Positions 1-8,949 of a DNA stretch of 64,000 nucleotides are shown in pieces; the first letter of the stretch is position 1; every line of letters starts with the position of its first letter. The notes below the pieces were generated by a model. It searched no databases and was not told the DNA's origin. It worked only from the letters and a program-made list of their open reading frames with translations. The DNA is from a candidate division KSB1 bacterium (GTDB lineage: Bacteria; Zhuqueibacterota; Zhuqueibacteria; Zhuqueibacterales; Zhuqueibacteraceae): NCBI GenBank assembly GCA_034506175.1, contig JAPDQB010000026.1:1-64000 (forward strand), given 5' to 3'. Made by a program: the position numbers and the translations under genes.

Positions 1-3000
1 GAACTTGCGAAGCGAATTGAACCGTCACCGTGATCGAATCCGCGCCGCCGGAATTGAGCTGCGGGATTTGCCAGACCAAAGAATCTTTGTTCGCCACCGC
101 CAGCGCTTTTGAGGCGCCAATGAAACGAACGGAATCCGGCAGCAATTGCCGCACGCGAATGTCGCCGGCGTTTTCCAGGCCGAGATTGCGCACGCGAATT
201 TTATAATCAATCGGCTCCCCGGGCTTGACGGCGTTGATGAGGCGGCCGCTTTCGACAATCGTGCTGAGCGTGCGGGAATTTAGTGTGAGGGAGATATCGG
301 TTTGGCTCAGAGGCGGTTCGACAACATTATAAACGGTATCGACAGAGGTATTATCTGCCAGTTTTGTTGGGTCGTCGTTGTCGGCCTTGGCCACCACTTT
401 GTTGATCAACAAATTCGTGCCCACCGGCATGGTCGACGAAACCGTTGCCTTGAAGATGAGAGTCGTATCCGCCCGCGCCGATAAAGCCGGGATGATCCAA
501 AAAACCGAATCGGCATCAGCGCCGGCCGGCGGCGGCTTAAAATCAATTGCCCGCACGGAATCGGGCAGAAAATCAGTGACCCGAACATTGCGCGCCGTGA
601 TACCGGCTTTATTCGTCACGAGAATCTGATATAAAATCGTTTCGCCGCTTTTCGCAAAGTAAACGGTGTCAATTCCAACAATGCGAAACGAATCGGTTTT
701 GGCGAACTGAGCCACAGCGAGATCGGCAAAGGTCTGTGGCAGCAGCGGGAAAACGACGCGCACCGTATCCGTTGCCGAGTGCGGCGCCGCATTGTCGGCG
801 GAAAAATCAACCCGGCTGATCAGGCTCGTCAAGGCCGGCGGAACCAGCGGCGCCAATTGCACGGTCACGTTGATCGAGTCGAGGCGGCCGGCGTCTAATC
901 GAGGAATTTGCCAAACGAGGGAATCGTTGCTAATAAAGGACGGCGTCGGCGAAGCCGAAACATAACGCACGGAATCCGGCAGAATTTGGCGAACGCGCAG
1001 GCCGGCGGCTTGCACCGGACCGAGATTGCGCAGATTGAGGTGATAATCGTAAAGTCGGCCTGGCGCGGTTGCGTTGACGATGCGGCCGTTTTCCACCACC
1101 GAAGTATCGGTGCGCGAAAGGAAACTCAAACTGAGCGTGGTTTGATCCGGCGGCAGGGGCTTGCCGATATTGAAGACGGTGTCGATCGCCGTATTGTCGC
1201 CGAGCGTGGCCGGATCTTCATTATCCGCCCGCGCCGTCGCGATGTTGATCAGCAAATTCCTTCCCGGCGGCATGTTGGGCGACACAACGGCGCTGAATCT
1301 GTAAAGACGCTGTGATCGCGGCGGCAAATTCGGATGGCTCCACACCATCGAATCCGCATGACTGCTGATCGGCGCCGGCTGCGCGCTTATAACTCGCGCC
1401 GAATCGGGAGGAAAGTCGGTGAGGCGAACGTTTTGGGCGGTGACGTTGCTGGGATTGGCGACGACGATGTGATAGCGAATGGTTCCGCCACTGGCGGCGA
1501 AACGCAGCGTATCACCGCCGCGCACGGCAAACGAATCAGTTTTGGTAAATTGCTTTACCGCGAGATCGGTTTTTTGTGCCGGAGTCGGCGGCGGCGCAAA
1601 AACGGCGCGCACGGTGTCGCGGCTGGCATTGTTTTCCGGGTTATTATCCTGCCGCGCCGTTAGCCTCAGGCGGCTGATGAGCTGCTGCAAGGTCGGTGGC
1701 GCATTGGCGGCAAACTGCGCCGTGACCGTGATGGAATCGGCCGCGCCGGCCTCGAGCCGCGCGATTTGCCAGAGCAAGGAATCGCCATTCAGATAAAACG
1801 GCGTTTGCGTCGCCTCGAGAAAATTCACCGACGGCGGCAAATGGTGGGTCAGGCGAATGCTCTCGGCGCGTTCGGCGCCCAAATTTTTCACGCGCAGGCG
1901 ATAGGTGTAGCGATCCCCCGGCTGCACGGCTTTGACTGCCCTGCCATTTTCAAACACCATGAGATCGGTGAATGAGGTCAACGCTGCCGCCAAGTCGGTC
2001 GCCCGCGGCTGCGAGCGTCCGGCAACGAAATACTCGGCCGTGCCGCTGCCCTGGCGCTGGCGGGTATCGCTCACCGTCACCTCGAGCCGGCGCCAGGTGT
2101 CGTTGCGGAACGGATCGGGCGAGCTGTAGGCCAGCATGTAAAAGTTTTGCGTCAGCTCGGCCAACTGCTTGAAAATATCGTTGAATTTGGAAGAATCGTT
2201 GATGTCGAAAAAACGGCCGCCGGTTTGTCGGGCAATATTCGACAGGGGGTCCGGATTGGCGCTGGCGCCGAGCGCAATGGTGTGAATGGGAATGCTGTAG
2301 AGTTTGGCGCTATCGATCACGGCCTGCTCGGTCGCCAAGGAAGCGTTGTCATAGCCATCGCTGTAGAGAATGATGGCGCGCCGGGTTTTCTCAAATTTGG
2401 TTTGCTGAATGGCAATAATGAGCGCGTCGTAGATCGCCGTTCCCGGGCATGTGTCGGTCGCCGCGATTTTGGCGCGTAGCGGCGCTTGGTCGCTGGTGAA
2501 ACCGGTATTTTCCTTGATGAAGGAACAGAATTGGATCACGCCGGCACGGTCCACCGGGCGCAGCTCGTCGAGATAAGCCAGCGCGCCGTTTTTGGCGTCT
2601 TGCAATTCTTCGATCATGCTGCCGCTGATGTCCATCACCAGCATCGTGCTGGTGGGAAACGGCGTGGTCTTGCGAAATTCGGTGAAGAGCGGCGCCGGAA
2701 CCTGATCGTAGGCATTCGGATTCGGCGGAAACGTGGGCTCGTCGCGATGATATTCCAGCACGCGTTTCCACAGCTCGGCGACCGGCACGCCGGCGTCGGC
2801 GCGATCCTGCGGCGCCAGCCAGCGCGAGGTGCTCGCCAATCCCAAAACCGGGTTGTGGTTGTGATCGGTAACCGAAATCGTCGCCAGAATCGGATGCGGA
2901 AACGCCGACGTCAAGCCACGGGCGGAAACCTCACCGGAGATGGAAATGTTGGTGACATGGACGTTGAGATAGTTTTGCGCGCTTGCCGGCGAAAGCGTTG

Positions 3001-3067
3001 AGATCATCAACAAGCCAGTGAGCAGGCCGCTCACGCTTGATCTCGGTTGTCGTCCCTGCAATTTCAT
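1..3067 (-). CDS. secreted VWA-domain protein with alternating DUF11-like repeats (3' end outside window)
   Basis: The frame is open from the ATG at 3067 to the left edge, so 1022 residues are visible and the C-terminus is missing. The start gives a signal peptide (hydrophobic core then SPASA, cleavage before QN). A von Willebrand A domain follows, with the MIDAS motif DISGS at about residue 146. From about residue 345 there are at least five repeats of roughly 145 residues. They alternate between one kind carrying VENGR and PG..Y.Y...V.NLG, and another beginning DLAV.QF.KTDSF; both carry LP(P/D)SV-like motifs typical of DUF11/CARDB surface repeats. The protein is probably exported and surface-attached, with VWA binding a partner through a metal ion. 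The gene faces away from the peptidase gene at 3340. The function is inferred from domains only. Confidence 0.85.
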   Translation of the reverse strand, partial: MKLQGRQPRSSVSGLLTGLLMISTLSPASAQNYLNVHVTNISISGEVSARGLTSAFPHPILATISVTDHNHNPVLGLASTSRWLAPQDRADAGVPVAELWKRVLEYHRDEPTFPPNPNAYDQVPAPLFTEFRKTTPFPTSTMLVMDISGSMIEELQDAKNGALAYLDELRPVDRAGVIQFCSFIKENTGFTSDQAPLRAKIAATDTCPGTAIYDALIIAIQQTKFEKTRRAIILYSDGYDNASLATEQAVIDSAKLYSIPIHTIALGASANPDPLSNIARQTGGRFFDINDSSKFNDIFKQLAELTQNFYMLAYSSPDPFRNDTWRRLEVTVSDTRQRQGSGTAEYFVAGRSQPRATDLAAALTSFTDLMVFENGRAVKAVQPGDRYTYRLRVKNLGAERAESIRLTHHLPPSVNFLEATQTPFYLNGDSLLWQIARLEAGAADSITVTAQFAANAPPTLQQLISRLRLTARQDNNPENNASRDTVRAVFAPPPTPAQKTDLAVKQFTKTDSFAVRGGDTLRFAASGGTIRYHIVVANPSNVTAQNVRLTDFPPDSARVISAQPAPISSHADSMVWSHPNLPPRSQRLYRFSAVVSPNMPPGRNLLINIATARADNEDPATLGDNTAIDTVFNIGKPLPPDQTTLSLSFLSRTDTSVVENGRIVNATAPGRLYDYHLNLRNLGPVQAAGLRVRQILPDSVRYVSASPTPSFISNDSLVWQIPRLDAGRLDSINVTVQLAPLVPPALTSLISRVDFSADNAAPHSATDTVRVVFPLLPQTFADLAVAQFAKTDSFRIVGIDTVYFAKSGETILYQILVTNKAGITARNVRVTDFLPDSVRAIDFKPPPAGADADSVFWIIPALSARADTTLIFKATVSSTMPVGTNLLINKVVAKADNDDPTKLADNTSVDTVYNVVEPPLSQTDISLTLNSRTLSTIVESGRLINAVKPGEPIDYKIRVRNLGLENAGDIRVRQLLPDSVRFIGASKALAVANKDSLVWQIPQLNSGGADSITVTVQFASQV

Positions 3068-3167
3068 GGCAAATCGCCGCATCGAAATGTGGAAAAAGGC
3101 CAAAGATCGTCTGCCTTGGTTGGTTAATGTTTTTTAACAACTGTGAGCAGTTTAACGAAATATTTGG

Positions 3168-3221
3168 CAAAAAGCAAGTGTTTTTTGTTGCAACAAAAAC
3201 AAGAAAAAGTGCTTGCTTTTG
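3168..3221. repeat. nested hairpin between divergent genes
   Basis: The arms CAAAAAGCAAG (3168-3178) and CTTGCTTTTG (3212-3221) pair with one bulge. Inside them lies a palindrome, TTTTTGTTG/CAACAAAAA, at about 3182-3199. It sits in the 270-base gap between the VWA gene (-) and the peptidase gene (+), so it could be a leader hairpin or a regulatory site for either. No clear promoter was recognised in the gap. Confidence 0.5.
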
Positions 3222-3339
3222 TTCATGCCTCTTGCCTAATTTTCTTATAGAGACTTTTTCCTTAAATAATTTTACAGCGCTGTTTGCCGTTCAAACCGCT
3301 GCCGCCTGTCCAATCAATTTTCCAAGAGGCATGTCCCGC

Positions 3340-6300
3340 ATGAAGCGCAAATGCACCTGTTTTCTTGCTGCCGTTTTAGTTCCGGCGGTGATCTTGTCGC
3401 CGGAAGCTTTTTCACAAGGTTTTGGCAAGAACAAAATTCAATATGAAACCCGCCGCTGGCAGTTCATCCAATCCGAGCATTACGATATTTATTTTTATGA
3501 GGGCGGCCTGGCGGCGGCGACGTTCGCCGCGGCGGTGGCGGAATCGTCGTACAAACAAATCAGCCGCCTGCTCGATTTCCAAATCCAGGCGCGCACGCCG
3601 ATTTTGGTTTACAACTCGCACAACGATTTTGAAGAGACTAACGTGAGCGCGGAGATTCAGGAAGAGTCGGTCGGTGGCTTCACCGAGTTTTTCAAGAATC
3701 GCGTCGTGCTGCCGTACGAAGGCTCGCTGGAGCAGTTCCGGCACGTGATTCATCATGAGCTGGTGCACGCGATGCATTTGCAATTTTTCTACGGCGCCGG
3801 CGTCGGCGCGGCGATTCGCGGCATTACCGGCTTTGCCTGGCCGCTGTGGTTCGGCGAAGGCCACGCGGAATATTTCGCGCGACATTGGGACGCTGAAACC
3901 GACAACTTCATTCGCGACGCCGTGGTCTCCGGTTACATGCCGCCGATTCCGCAGCTCAACGGATTTCTGGCGTACAAAGGCGGGCAGGCGCTGCTGTATT
4001 GGATCGAGAATCGCTACGGCGTGGAAAAGGTGACCAAGTTCAATCACACCGTTCGCCGCACCAAAAATGTCGAGCGCGCCGTTCGCGAGGTGTTCGGCAT
4101 GACGATGGAGGATTTCAGCGACGCCTGGCTGCGTGATTTGCGCAAAGAATATTGGCCGGAGATTGCGCGCCGCACCGCGCCCATCGATCTCGCCACGCAA
4201 ATCACCGATCACGTCAAGAACGATGCGTTCATCAACAACAGCCCGGCGGTGAGTCCGAGCGGCGATCGTCTGGTTTATCTCAGCGACAAAGCCGGCAAGT
4301 TCGATATTTATATCACCTCGACGCTCGAGGCCGGCAAGCCGAAGCGTTTGGTGAGCGGACAAAAACAGAGCGGCCTGGAGGAGCTGAAGTGGCTGCGTCC
4401 CGGCATCAGTTGGTCACCGGACAGCAAAAAGATCGCGTTTGCCGCCAAAGCCGGCGCGCGCGACGCCATTCACATCGTCGACGTGGGAAAAGCCAAAATC
4501 ATCCGAACTTACAAACCCAAGCTGGACGGCCTGTGGTCGCCGGCGTGGTCGCCCGATGGAAAATCCATCGCCGTCATGGGCATGCAAAACGGCCGCAGCG
4601 ACATCATGCTGTTGAATGTGGAAAGCGGCCAAATCACCAATGTGACCAACGACGCCTTCAGCGATCTCGATCCGGCGTGGTCGCCGGACGGCGAGTGGAT
4701 TGCGTTTGTTTCCGACCGCGGCGCTTTTGCGAATCAGGCCGCTGCCGGCGACGCGCTGCCGCTGGCGGATTTTGCCAACACCGACATTTTCCTCATCCGT
4801 CCCGATGGCAGCGGCTTGCAGCAAGTCACGACGAGTCCCTATGCCGAAAAATCGCCGACGTTTTTTCACCATGCCGACACGCTGCTGTTCATCTCCGATC
4901 GCAACGGCATCGACAATATTTATTTTTACGACCGGAAACAGCAGGCGGAAAAACCGCTCACCAATCTGCTCACCGGCGCCAACCAGCTCTCCGCTTCGGT
5001 TCACGGTGACCGGGTGGCGTTTACCGCTTTTTCGCGCGGCGGTTACGATATTTTCCTGTGGAAAAATCCCTTCGCTTACGCCGACACCCTTGGCACGCTT
5101 CCACTCACGCCGTTTCGCGAGCGCGAGCTCAAGCAAGGCCGCGGCGTTCCACTCTTGACATTGGCGAATCTCGAGACCGGCAGCGGCGCCACTCTCGACC
5201 GCGAAGTCCGGCCTTACAGCAAGTTTGTTTTCGACGCGGACTTTCGCGCCGGCAAAATCGGATTGGCGGCGAACGGCGCGGCGGAAGTGGCGCTGGCACC
5301 GGAGAAACGTTTGGAACCGGACGGCTCTTATAAAATTCAAAACTATCGGCGCAAGTTCAGCGTCGATTACGCCGGTGGCGCCGGCGGCTACGAACCGTTT
5401 TTTGGCCTGCAAGGCTACACGCAATTTTACATCAGCGATCTCGCCGGCAATCAGCAAATCGGCATCGGCATCAACTTGATTCGTGATATTGCCAACAGCG
5501 ATTTTTACTTGAGCTGGGCCAACCTCTCGCATCGCACCGCTTTCGGCGTGCAGTTTTTTCACGTCGCCAATTTTTTTCCAACCAACTTTGGCATCACACG
5601 CGTGCGCAATCTCGGCGTTCAAGTCGGCATGGCGTATCCGATTTCACGATTCAAACGCCTCGAGCTGGGCGTCAATTACACGCATTTGCGGGAAAACAAT
5701 CTCGGCTTTTTCTTCGACGTCCTGCCGACCCGCGTCACCAATGCCTTGCCGGTCACGCTGGCATACGTTTCCGACAACACTTTTTTCCGTTTCTTCGGTC
5801 CGTTCACCGGCACGCGCTATCGCGCCGGCCTGATTGTCGCGCCGGATCTCAGCAATCGCGTCGTTTCATTCCGCACCGGTTTTGCGGATTTTCGCCATTA
5901 CTTCGGCGTCACGCGCGACATCGGCATCGCCTGGCGTTTCAGCGGCGTCGTGAGCGGCGGCAAAAATCCCATGCGCTTTTTGCTCGGCGGCGTCGACAAC
6001 TGGCTCAACTACGATTTCGCGCGGAATTTGGACGCGTTCAACATCAACGATTTTTATTTCAGCGAGTTTGTGACGCCGCTGCGCGGTGCAGATTATAATG
6101 AGCGCATCGGCACGCGCTGCGCCCTGTTGAACGTGGAGCTGCGGGTACCGCTGGTGGATTATTTCATCACGCGCTTTCCGCTGCCGCTCGGCATCGCCGG
6201 CATTCGCGGCGCCGGCTTTCTCGACGTCGGCGCGGCGTGGAATTCCGAAAAGCGTTTTCGCGCCACCCAAAAGAACGCCGCCGGCGAAACCGTGCTGCGC

Positions 6301-6438
6301 GACCTCCTCGCCGGCTACGGCTGGGGCTTCCGCGCCAATCTCGGCATTTTCCTGCTGCGCATGGACACCGTCTGGCGCACCAATCTCGCGCACAGCAGCA
6401 AGCCGCGTTATCTGTTCTCGTTTGGGACGGATTTTTGA
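3340..6438 (+). CDS. HEXXH metallopeptidase / TolB-like propeller / outer-membrane barrel fusion
   Basis: The protein has 1032 residues from the ATG at 3340, preceded by AGAGG with 10-base spacing; an ATG at 3331 is too close to that site. It has a signal peptide ending EAFSQ. A gluzincin-like motif HELVH lies at residues 139-143, and GEGHAEY follows with Glu173 as the likely third zinc ligand. From about residue 300 there are repeated WSPDGK-type blades (AVSPSGDRLVY, ISWSPDSKKIAF, AWSPDGEWIAF) of a TolB/WD40-like propeller. The last 400 residues are barrel-like, with similarity in style to Omp85/surface-antigen proteins, ending in Phe as outer-membrane proteins usually do. Inferred role: an envelope protease anchored in the outer membrane. 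Its substrate is unknown. It is followed after 39 bases by the GWxTD lipoprotein. Confidence 0.85.
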   Translation: MKRKCTCFLAAVLVPAVILSPEAFSQGFGKNKIQYETRRWQFIQSEHYDIYFYEGGLAAATFAAAVAESSYKQISRLLDFQIQARTPILVYNSHNDFEETNVSAEIQEESVGGFTEFFKNRVVLPYEGSLEQFRHVIHHELVHAMHLQFFYGAGVGAAIRGITGFAWPLWFGEGHAEYFARHWDAETDNFIRDAVVSGYMPPIPQLNGFLAYKGGQALLYWIENRYGVEKVTKFNHTVRRTKNVERAVREVFGMTMEDFSDAWLRDLRKEYWPEIARRTAPIDLATQITDHVKNDAFINNSPAVSPSGDRLVYLSDKAGKFDIYITSTLEAGKPKRLVSGQKQSGLEELKWLRPGISWSPDSKKIAFAAKAGARDAIHIVDVGKAKIIRTYKPKLDGLWSPAWSPDGKSIAVMGMQNGRSDIMLLNVESGQITNVTNDAFSDLDPAWSPDGEWIAFVSDRGAFANQAAAGDALPLADFANTDIFLIRPDGSGLQQVTTSPYAEKSPTFFHHADTLLFISDRNGIDNIYFYDRKQQAEKPLTNLLTGANQLSASVHGDRVAFTAFSRGGYDIFLWKNPFAYADTLGTLPLTPFRERELKQGRGVPLLTLANLETGSGATLDREVRPYSKFVFDADFRAGKIGLAANGAAEVALAPEKRLEPDGSYKIQNYRRKFSVDYAGGAGGYEPFFGLQGYTQFYISDLAGNQQIGIGINLIRDIANSDFYLSWANLSHRTAFGVQFFHVANFFPTNFGITRVRNLGVQVGMAYPISRFKRLELGVNYTHLRENNLGFFFDVLPTRVTNALPVTLAYVSDNTFFRFFGPFTGTRYRAGLIVAPDLSNRVVSFRTGFADFRHYFGVTRDIGIAWRFSGVVSGGKNPMRFLLGGVDNWLNYDFARNLDAFNINDFYFSEFVTPLRGADYNERIGTRCALLNVELRVPLVDYFITRFPLPLGIAGIRGAGFLDVGAAWNSEKRFRATQKNAAGETVLRDLLAGYGWGFRANLGIFLLRMDTVWRTNLAHSSKPRYLFSFGTDF

Positions 6439-6477
6439 TGGGAAGATGTAAGTCGTTGCAAGATTCAGGAGCATCCA

Positions 6478-7731
6478 ATGATAAATAAGATTTTGCAAAT
6501 GAGTATTTGTTTGGTGCTCATTTTTCTTCTTGGTTGCGGCTCGCCCGCCCGCAATCCCAATCGTCCGCCTCGCTTCGGTTCCGGCCTGCTCATGAGCGCG
6601 CGCATCATTAACTTACCCGCCGCCGAAAAAGGCGTCGGCAAGGTTGTTTTCATCGCGGAAATGCGGTATGCCAATTTGCAATTCCTCAAAACCGCCGACG
6701 GCTATTCCGCCGACGTCGAATTGACGTTTTCCTTGCAGGAAAAAGGCCGTCCCGAAACTGTCCGCCTGATCGACCGCCGCCGCAAGATCGATCTGAAAAA
6801 TTTCAGCGAAACGGTGGATCGCGAAAAAGTTCTGCGTGTCGTTGAAGAGATGATCGTTCCTGTCGGCGAATACGTCGCCAATGTCACGGCGACGGATCGC
6901 TACGCCAGGAATCAGGGTTTTGTTTCGGAAACGCCGCAGGTCCAGGATTTTCTGTCGGGACTGCATTTAAGCCCGCCATTATTGACAACAGATTCATTGG
7001 CGCGATTTCAAGCAGACAAACTCATCCCTCTGCGCCAAAACCGTTTCAAAAAAGATTTTTACACGCTCTTCGCGATTGGCGGTTTGCAGGCCGGGCAGGA
7101 GGTGGCTTTGCAATATGAGCTGCAAAATGGAGAAGGCAAATCGCTGTTCAGCCGCGAGGCCAAATTTTTGGCGCCCGAAAGGATTGTTTATACCTCATTG
7201 CCGATACCGGCCAACAAGTTGGCGATGGGCGTGACTGAAATCAAAATCGTTGCCGAACAAAACGGCGTAAAGGCCGACGCCTCGATGTCGATTTACGCCA
7301 ACGTCGGCGTGCGTCTGGAACCGGGCCAAAATATCGGCGCGATTATTGAGCCGATGCGATATATCATGGACGGCAAAGATTGGCAGGCGCTGAAAGAGGC
7401 CTCAGCGGAAGAACGCACCGAGCGCTTCAACGCTTTTTGGGCATCGCGCCAACCCGCGTCGACCAAACAGGATGAAAACCCGCTGCTGGCGGAATTTTTT
7501 GTGCGCGTGCAGGAAGCCAACTTTCGGTTCGGCTGGGCCGGCGTCGAAGGCTGGAGAAGCGACCGCGGCCGCATTTACATTATTTACGGCGAGCCCGACA
7601 GCGTGCAGCGCCAGCGCTCCAACCGCACCAACGCCACATACGAAACCTGGACCTACGCCGAGATCGGCCGCCAATTCATTTTTTACGATTACAATAATGA
7701 CGGCGATTTTCGCTTGATTTCGGGTGGGTGA
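6478..7731 (+). CDS. GWxTD-domain lipoprotein
   Basis: The protein has 417 residues, with an AGGAG ribosome site at 6467-6471. The N-terminus is a lipoprotein signal with lipobox LLGC. The C-terminal end carries GWRSDRGRIYIIYGEPD (about residue 358), the signature of the GWxTD family with Ser in place of Thr. The family is found in Acidobacteria and FCB-group bacteria and has no established biochemical role. The gene lies 39 bases after the peptidase/barrel gene on the same strand, so the two are probably co-transcribed. Proteins of this family are predicted to be periplasmic. The family call is firm; the function is unknown. Confidence 0.85.
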   Translation: MINKILQMSICLVLIFLLGCGSPARNPNRPPRFGSGLLMSARIINLPAAEKGVGKVVFIAEMRYANLQFLKTADGYSADVELTFSLQEKGRPETVRLIDRRRKIDLKNFSETVDREKVLRVVEEMIVPVGEYVANVTATDRYARNQGFVSETPQVQDFLSGLHLSPPLLTTDSLARFQADKLIPLRQNRFKKDFYTLFAIGGLQAGQEVALQYELQNGEGKSLFSREAKFLAPERIVYTSLPIPANKLAMGVTEIKIVAEQNGVKADASMSIYANVGVRLEPGQNIGAIIEPMRYIMDGKDWQALKEASAEERTERFNAFWASRQPASTKQDENPLLAEFFVRVQEANFRFGWAGVEGWRSDRGRIYIIYGEPDSVQRQRSNRTNATYETWTYAEIGRQFIFYDYNNDGDFRLISGG

Positions 7732-7742
7732 GCAGAAGGCTC

Positions 7743-7853
7743 AAGCAAAATGAAAACTGCCGCATCGGCTTCGCGATTCTGATCAACATGGCCAAACAGG
7801 TGATGGATGAATTGGTTTCGAAAGACAAAGTGGCGCGCGGCTATACTCGTTAA
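7743..7853 (+). pseudogene. C-terminal-side fragment of an HtrA/DegQ-type serine protease
   Basis: The + frame from 7743 to the TAA at 7851 reads RIGFAILINMAKQVMDELV and then KVARGY. This matches the conserved stretch after the catalytic serine in trypsin-like HtrA/Deg proteases (IGFAIP.N.A..V...L...GKV.RGY). There is no start codon, catalytic triad or PDZ domain. The frame stops exactly where a palindromic element begins (7852), which suggests that the element truncated an older gene. It is not expected to be functional. Confidence 0.6.
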
Positions 7854-7964
7854 GGGTCATTTTTATAGCGTCATTGCGAGCCTTTCCCAGCGAAGCAATC
7901 GTTTGGAAAATCAAGAGATTGCTTCGGCAAAAAGCGCCTCGCAACGACTCCAGTTTTGACCCTT
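7852..7964. repeat. 113-bp palindromic (MITE/REP-like) element
   Basis: The terminal inverted repeats are AAGGGTCA (7852-7859) and TGACCCTT (7957-7964). Inside, GCGTCATTGCGAGC...GAAGCAATC is followed by the reverse-complement words GATTGCTTCGGC and GCCTCGCAACGAC. This word family is widespread as short dispersed repeats in bacterial genomes. No ORF of substance is inside. It sits at the broken end of the HtrA fragment. Confidence 0.6.
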
Positions 7965-8010
7965 TTCGCGGCCGTTCAAATTCCTTGATTTTGATTTCGC
8001 ATTTTAAAAT

Positions 8011-8043
8011 AAAAAGGCAGTGACCATTGGCCACTGCCTTTTT
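8011..8043. terminator. bidirectional intrinsic terminator
   Basis: The perfect arms AAAAAGGCAGTG (8011-8022) and CACTGCCTTTTT (8032-8043) form a GC stem flanked by A and T tracts, so the hairpin can terminate on both strands. It lies between the convergent units ending at 7731 (+) and 8164 (-). Confidence 0.85.
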
Positions 8044-8163
8044 TGCTTTTTGTTGCCAATTCAAAAGTTATTCAATCTCGGCCATCGGAAGAACCGAACG
8101 TGGATAAAGATCATAAACTCATTCTAATCTAAAGCTGTTATTAGCGAGAAGCAAGGCAAAAAT

Positions 8164-8922
8164 TCACGGCTTCCGCCAAATCTCCGGGCGGTTCCCCGAT
8201 TTTGTTTTCGCTTTTGGCTGGGCCGGGGGCAAATAAACCGGCGTTTTGATTTTGAATTCATCGGCACCGATGAAAACCGTGTCGCTCACCGTCCGGGAAA
8301 TATAAAGCAAATCATAGATCGTCGTGTCGGCGATGACGAGCGTGTCCTCGTAAGTCACGGAAAGCACGTCATACGCCGTAATCGTGTCCGGCATTGCCGG
8401 CGGCGCCGGCGTATAACTCAGGCGGTTGGGATTGTAACCCCACATTTCAAACGTCGCGGTTTGGGCGTCGCGCTCAAAATAAAGCTTGATCGGCGCCTCC
8501 TTGTAATTGCGCTGCAAGCCGCGCAACAAGCTGGCCAGAATGGCGTTTTGCGCCGCATCGGTTTTCGTGCCTTCGAAAATTTCGGCCGGGCTGTTTTGGG
8601 TGACGATTTGATAGTTGGCGGTAAATTTCCAGTTGTTCATGATTTTTTGCGCCGTGTCCGAAGGCGTCGGCACGTAGATGCGCTCCGAGGGATAACACTT
8701 CACCAAATCCTCCACGCCGAAGCCGTTGCCAGTCGCGTCGATGATCTCCATTTTGGTAACGAGCGTATCCGTGATAAGAAACTCGAATAAGAAGAATTGA
8801 ATCAATTTTTGATCGTTGACCGTCGCGACCCGGATCATTTTTTGATCCACCGTCGTACCGTTTTGCGCCGCCGCCGGCAGGATCGGCAAAATGAGCATCG
8901 CGGCAAAAATATAACACTTCAT
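8164..8922 (-). CDS. secreted protein of unknown family
   Basis: The protein has 252 residues with a clear signal peptide (hydrophobic core ending LPAAAQ). The mature part has no recognised domain. It contains several Thr/Asp-rich beta-type stretches (VTYEDTLVIADTTIYDL) and a proline-rich, basic tail. It is the last gene of the nine-gene minus-strand envelope cluster, 27 bases after the TPR lipoprotein gene, and is followed by the bidirectional terminator at 8011. By context it is probably a periplasmic or outer-membrane accessory of the PorP/Exb cluster. No function can be assigned from sequence. Confidence 0.8.
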   Translation of the reverse strand: MKCYIFAAMLILPILPAAAQNGTTVDQKMIRVATVNDQKLIQFFLFEFLITDTLVTKMEIIDATGNGFGVEDLVKCYPSERIYVPTPSDTAQKIMNNWKFTANYQIVTQNSPAEIFEGTKTDAAQNAILASLLRGLQRNYKEAPIKLYFERDAQTATFEMWGYNPNRLSYTPAPPAMPDTITAYDVLSVTYEDTLVIADTTIYDLLYISRTVSDTVFIGADEFKIKTPVYLPPAQPKAKTKSGNRPEIWRKP

Positions 8923-8949
8923 TTTTGTTTTGTCAATTTATCGTAAAAA

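Noticed and set aside
7783..8064. 93-codon minus-strand ORF
   Set aside because: It is a translation of the palindromic element and terminator, not a gene.
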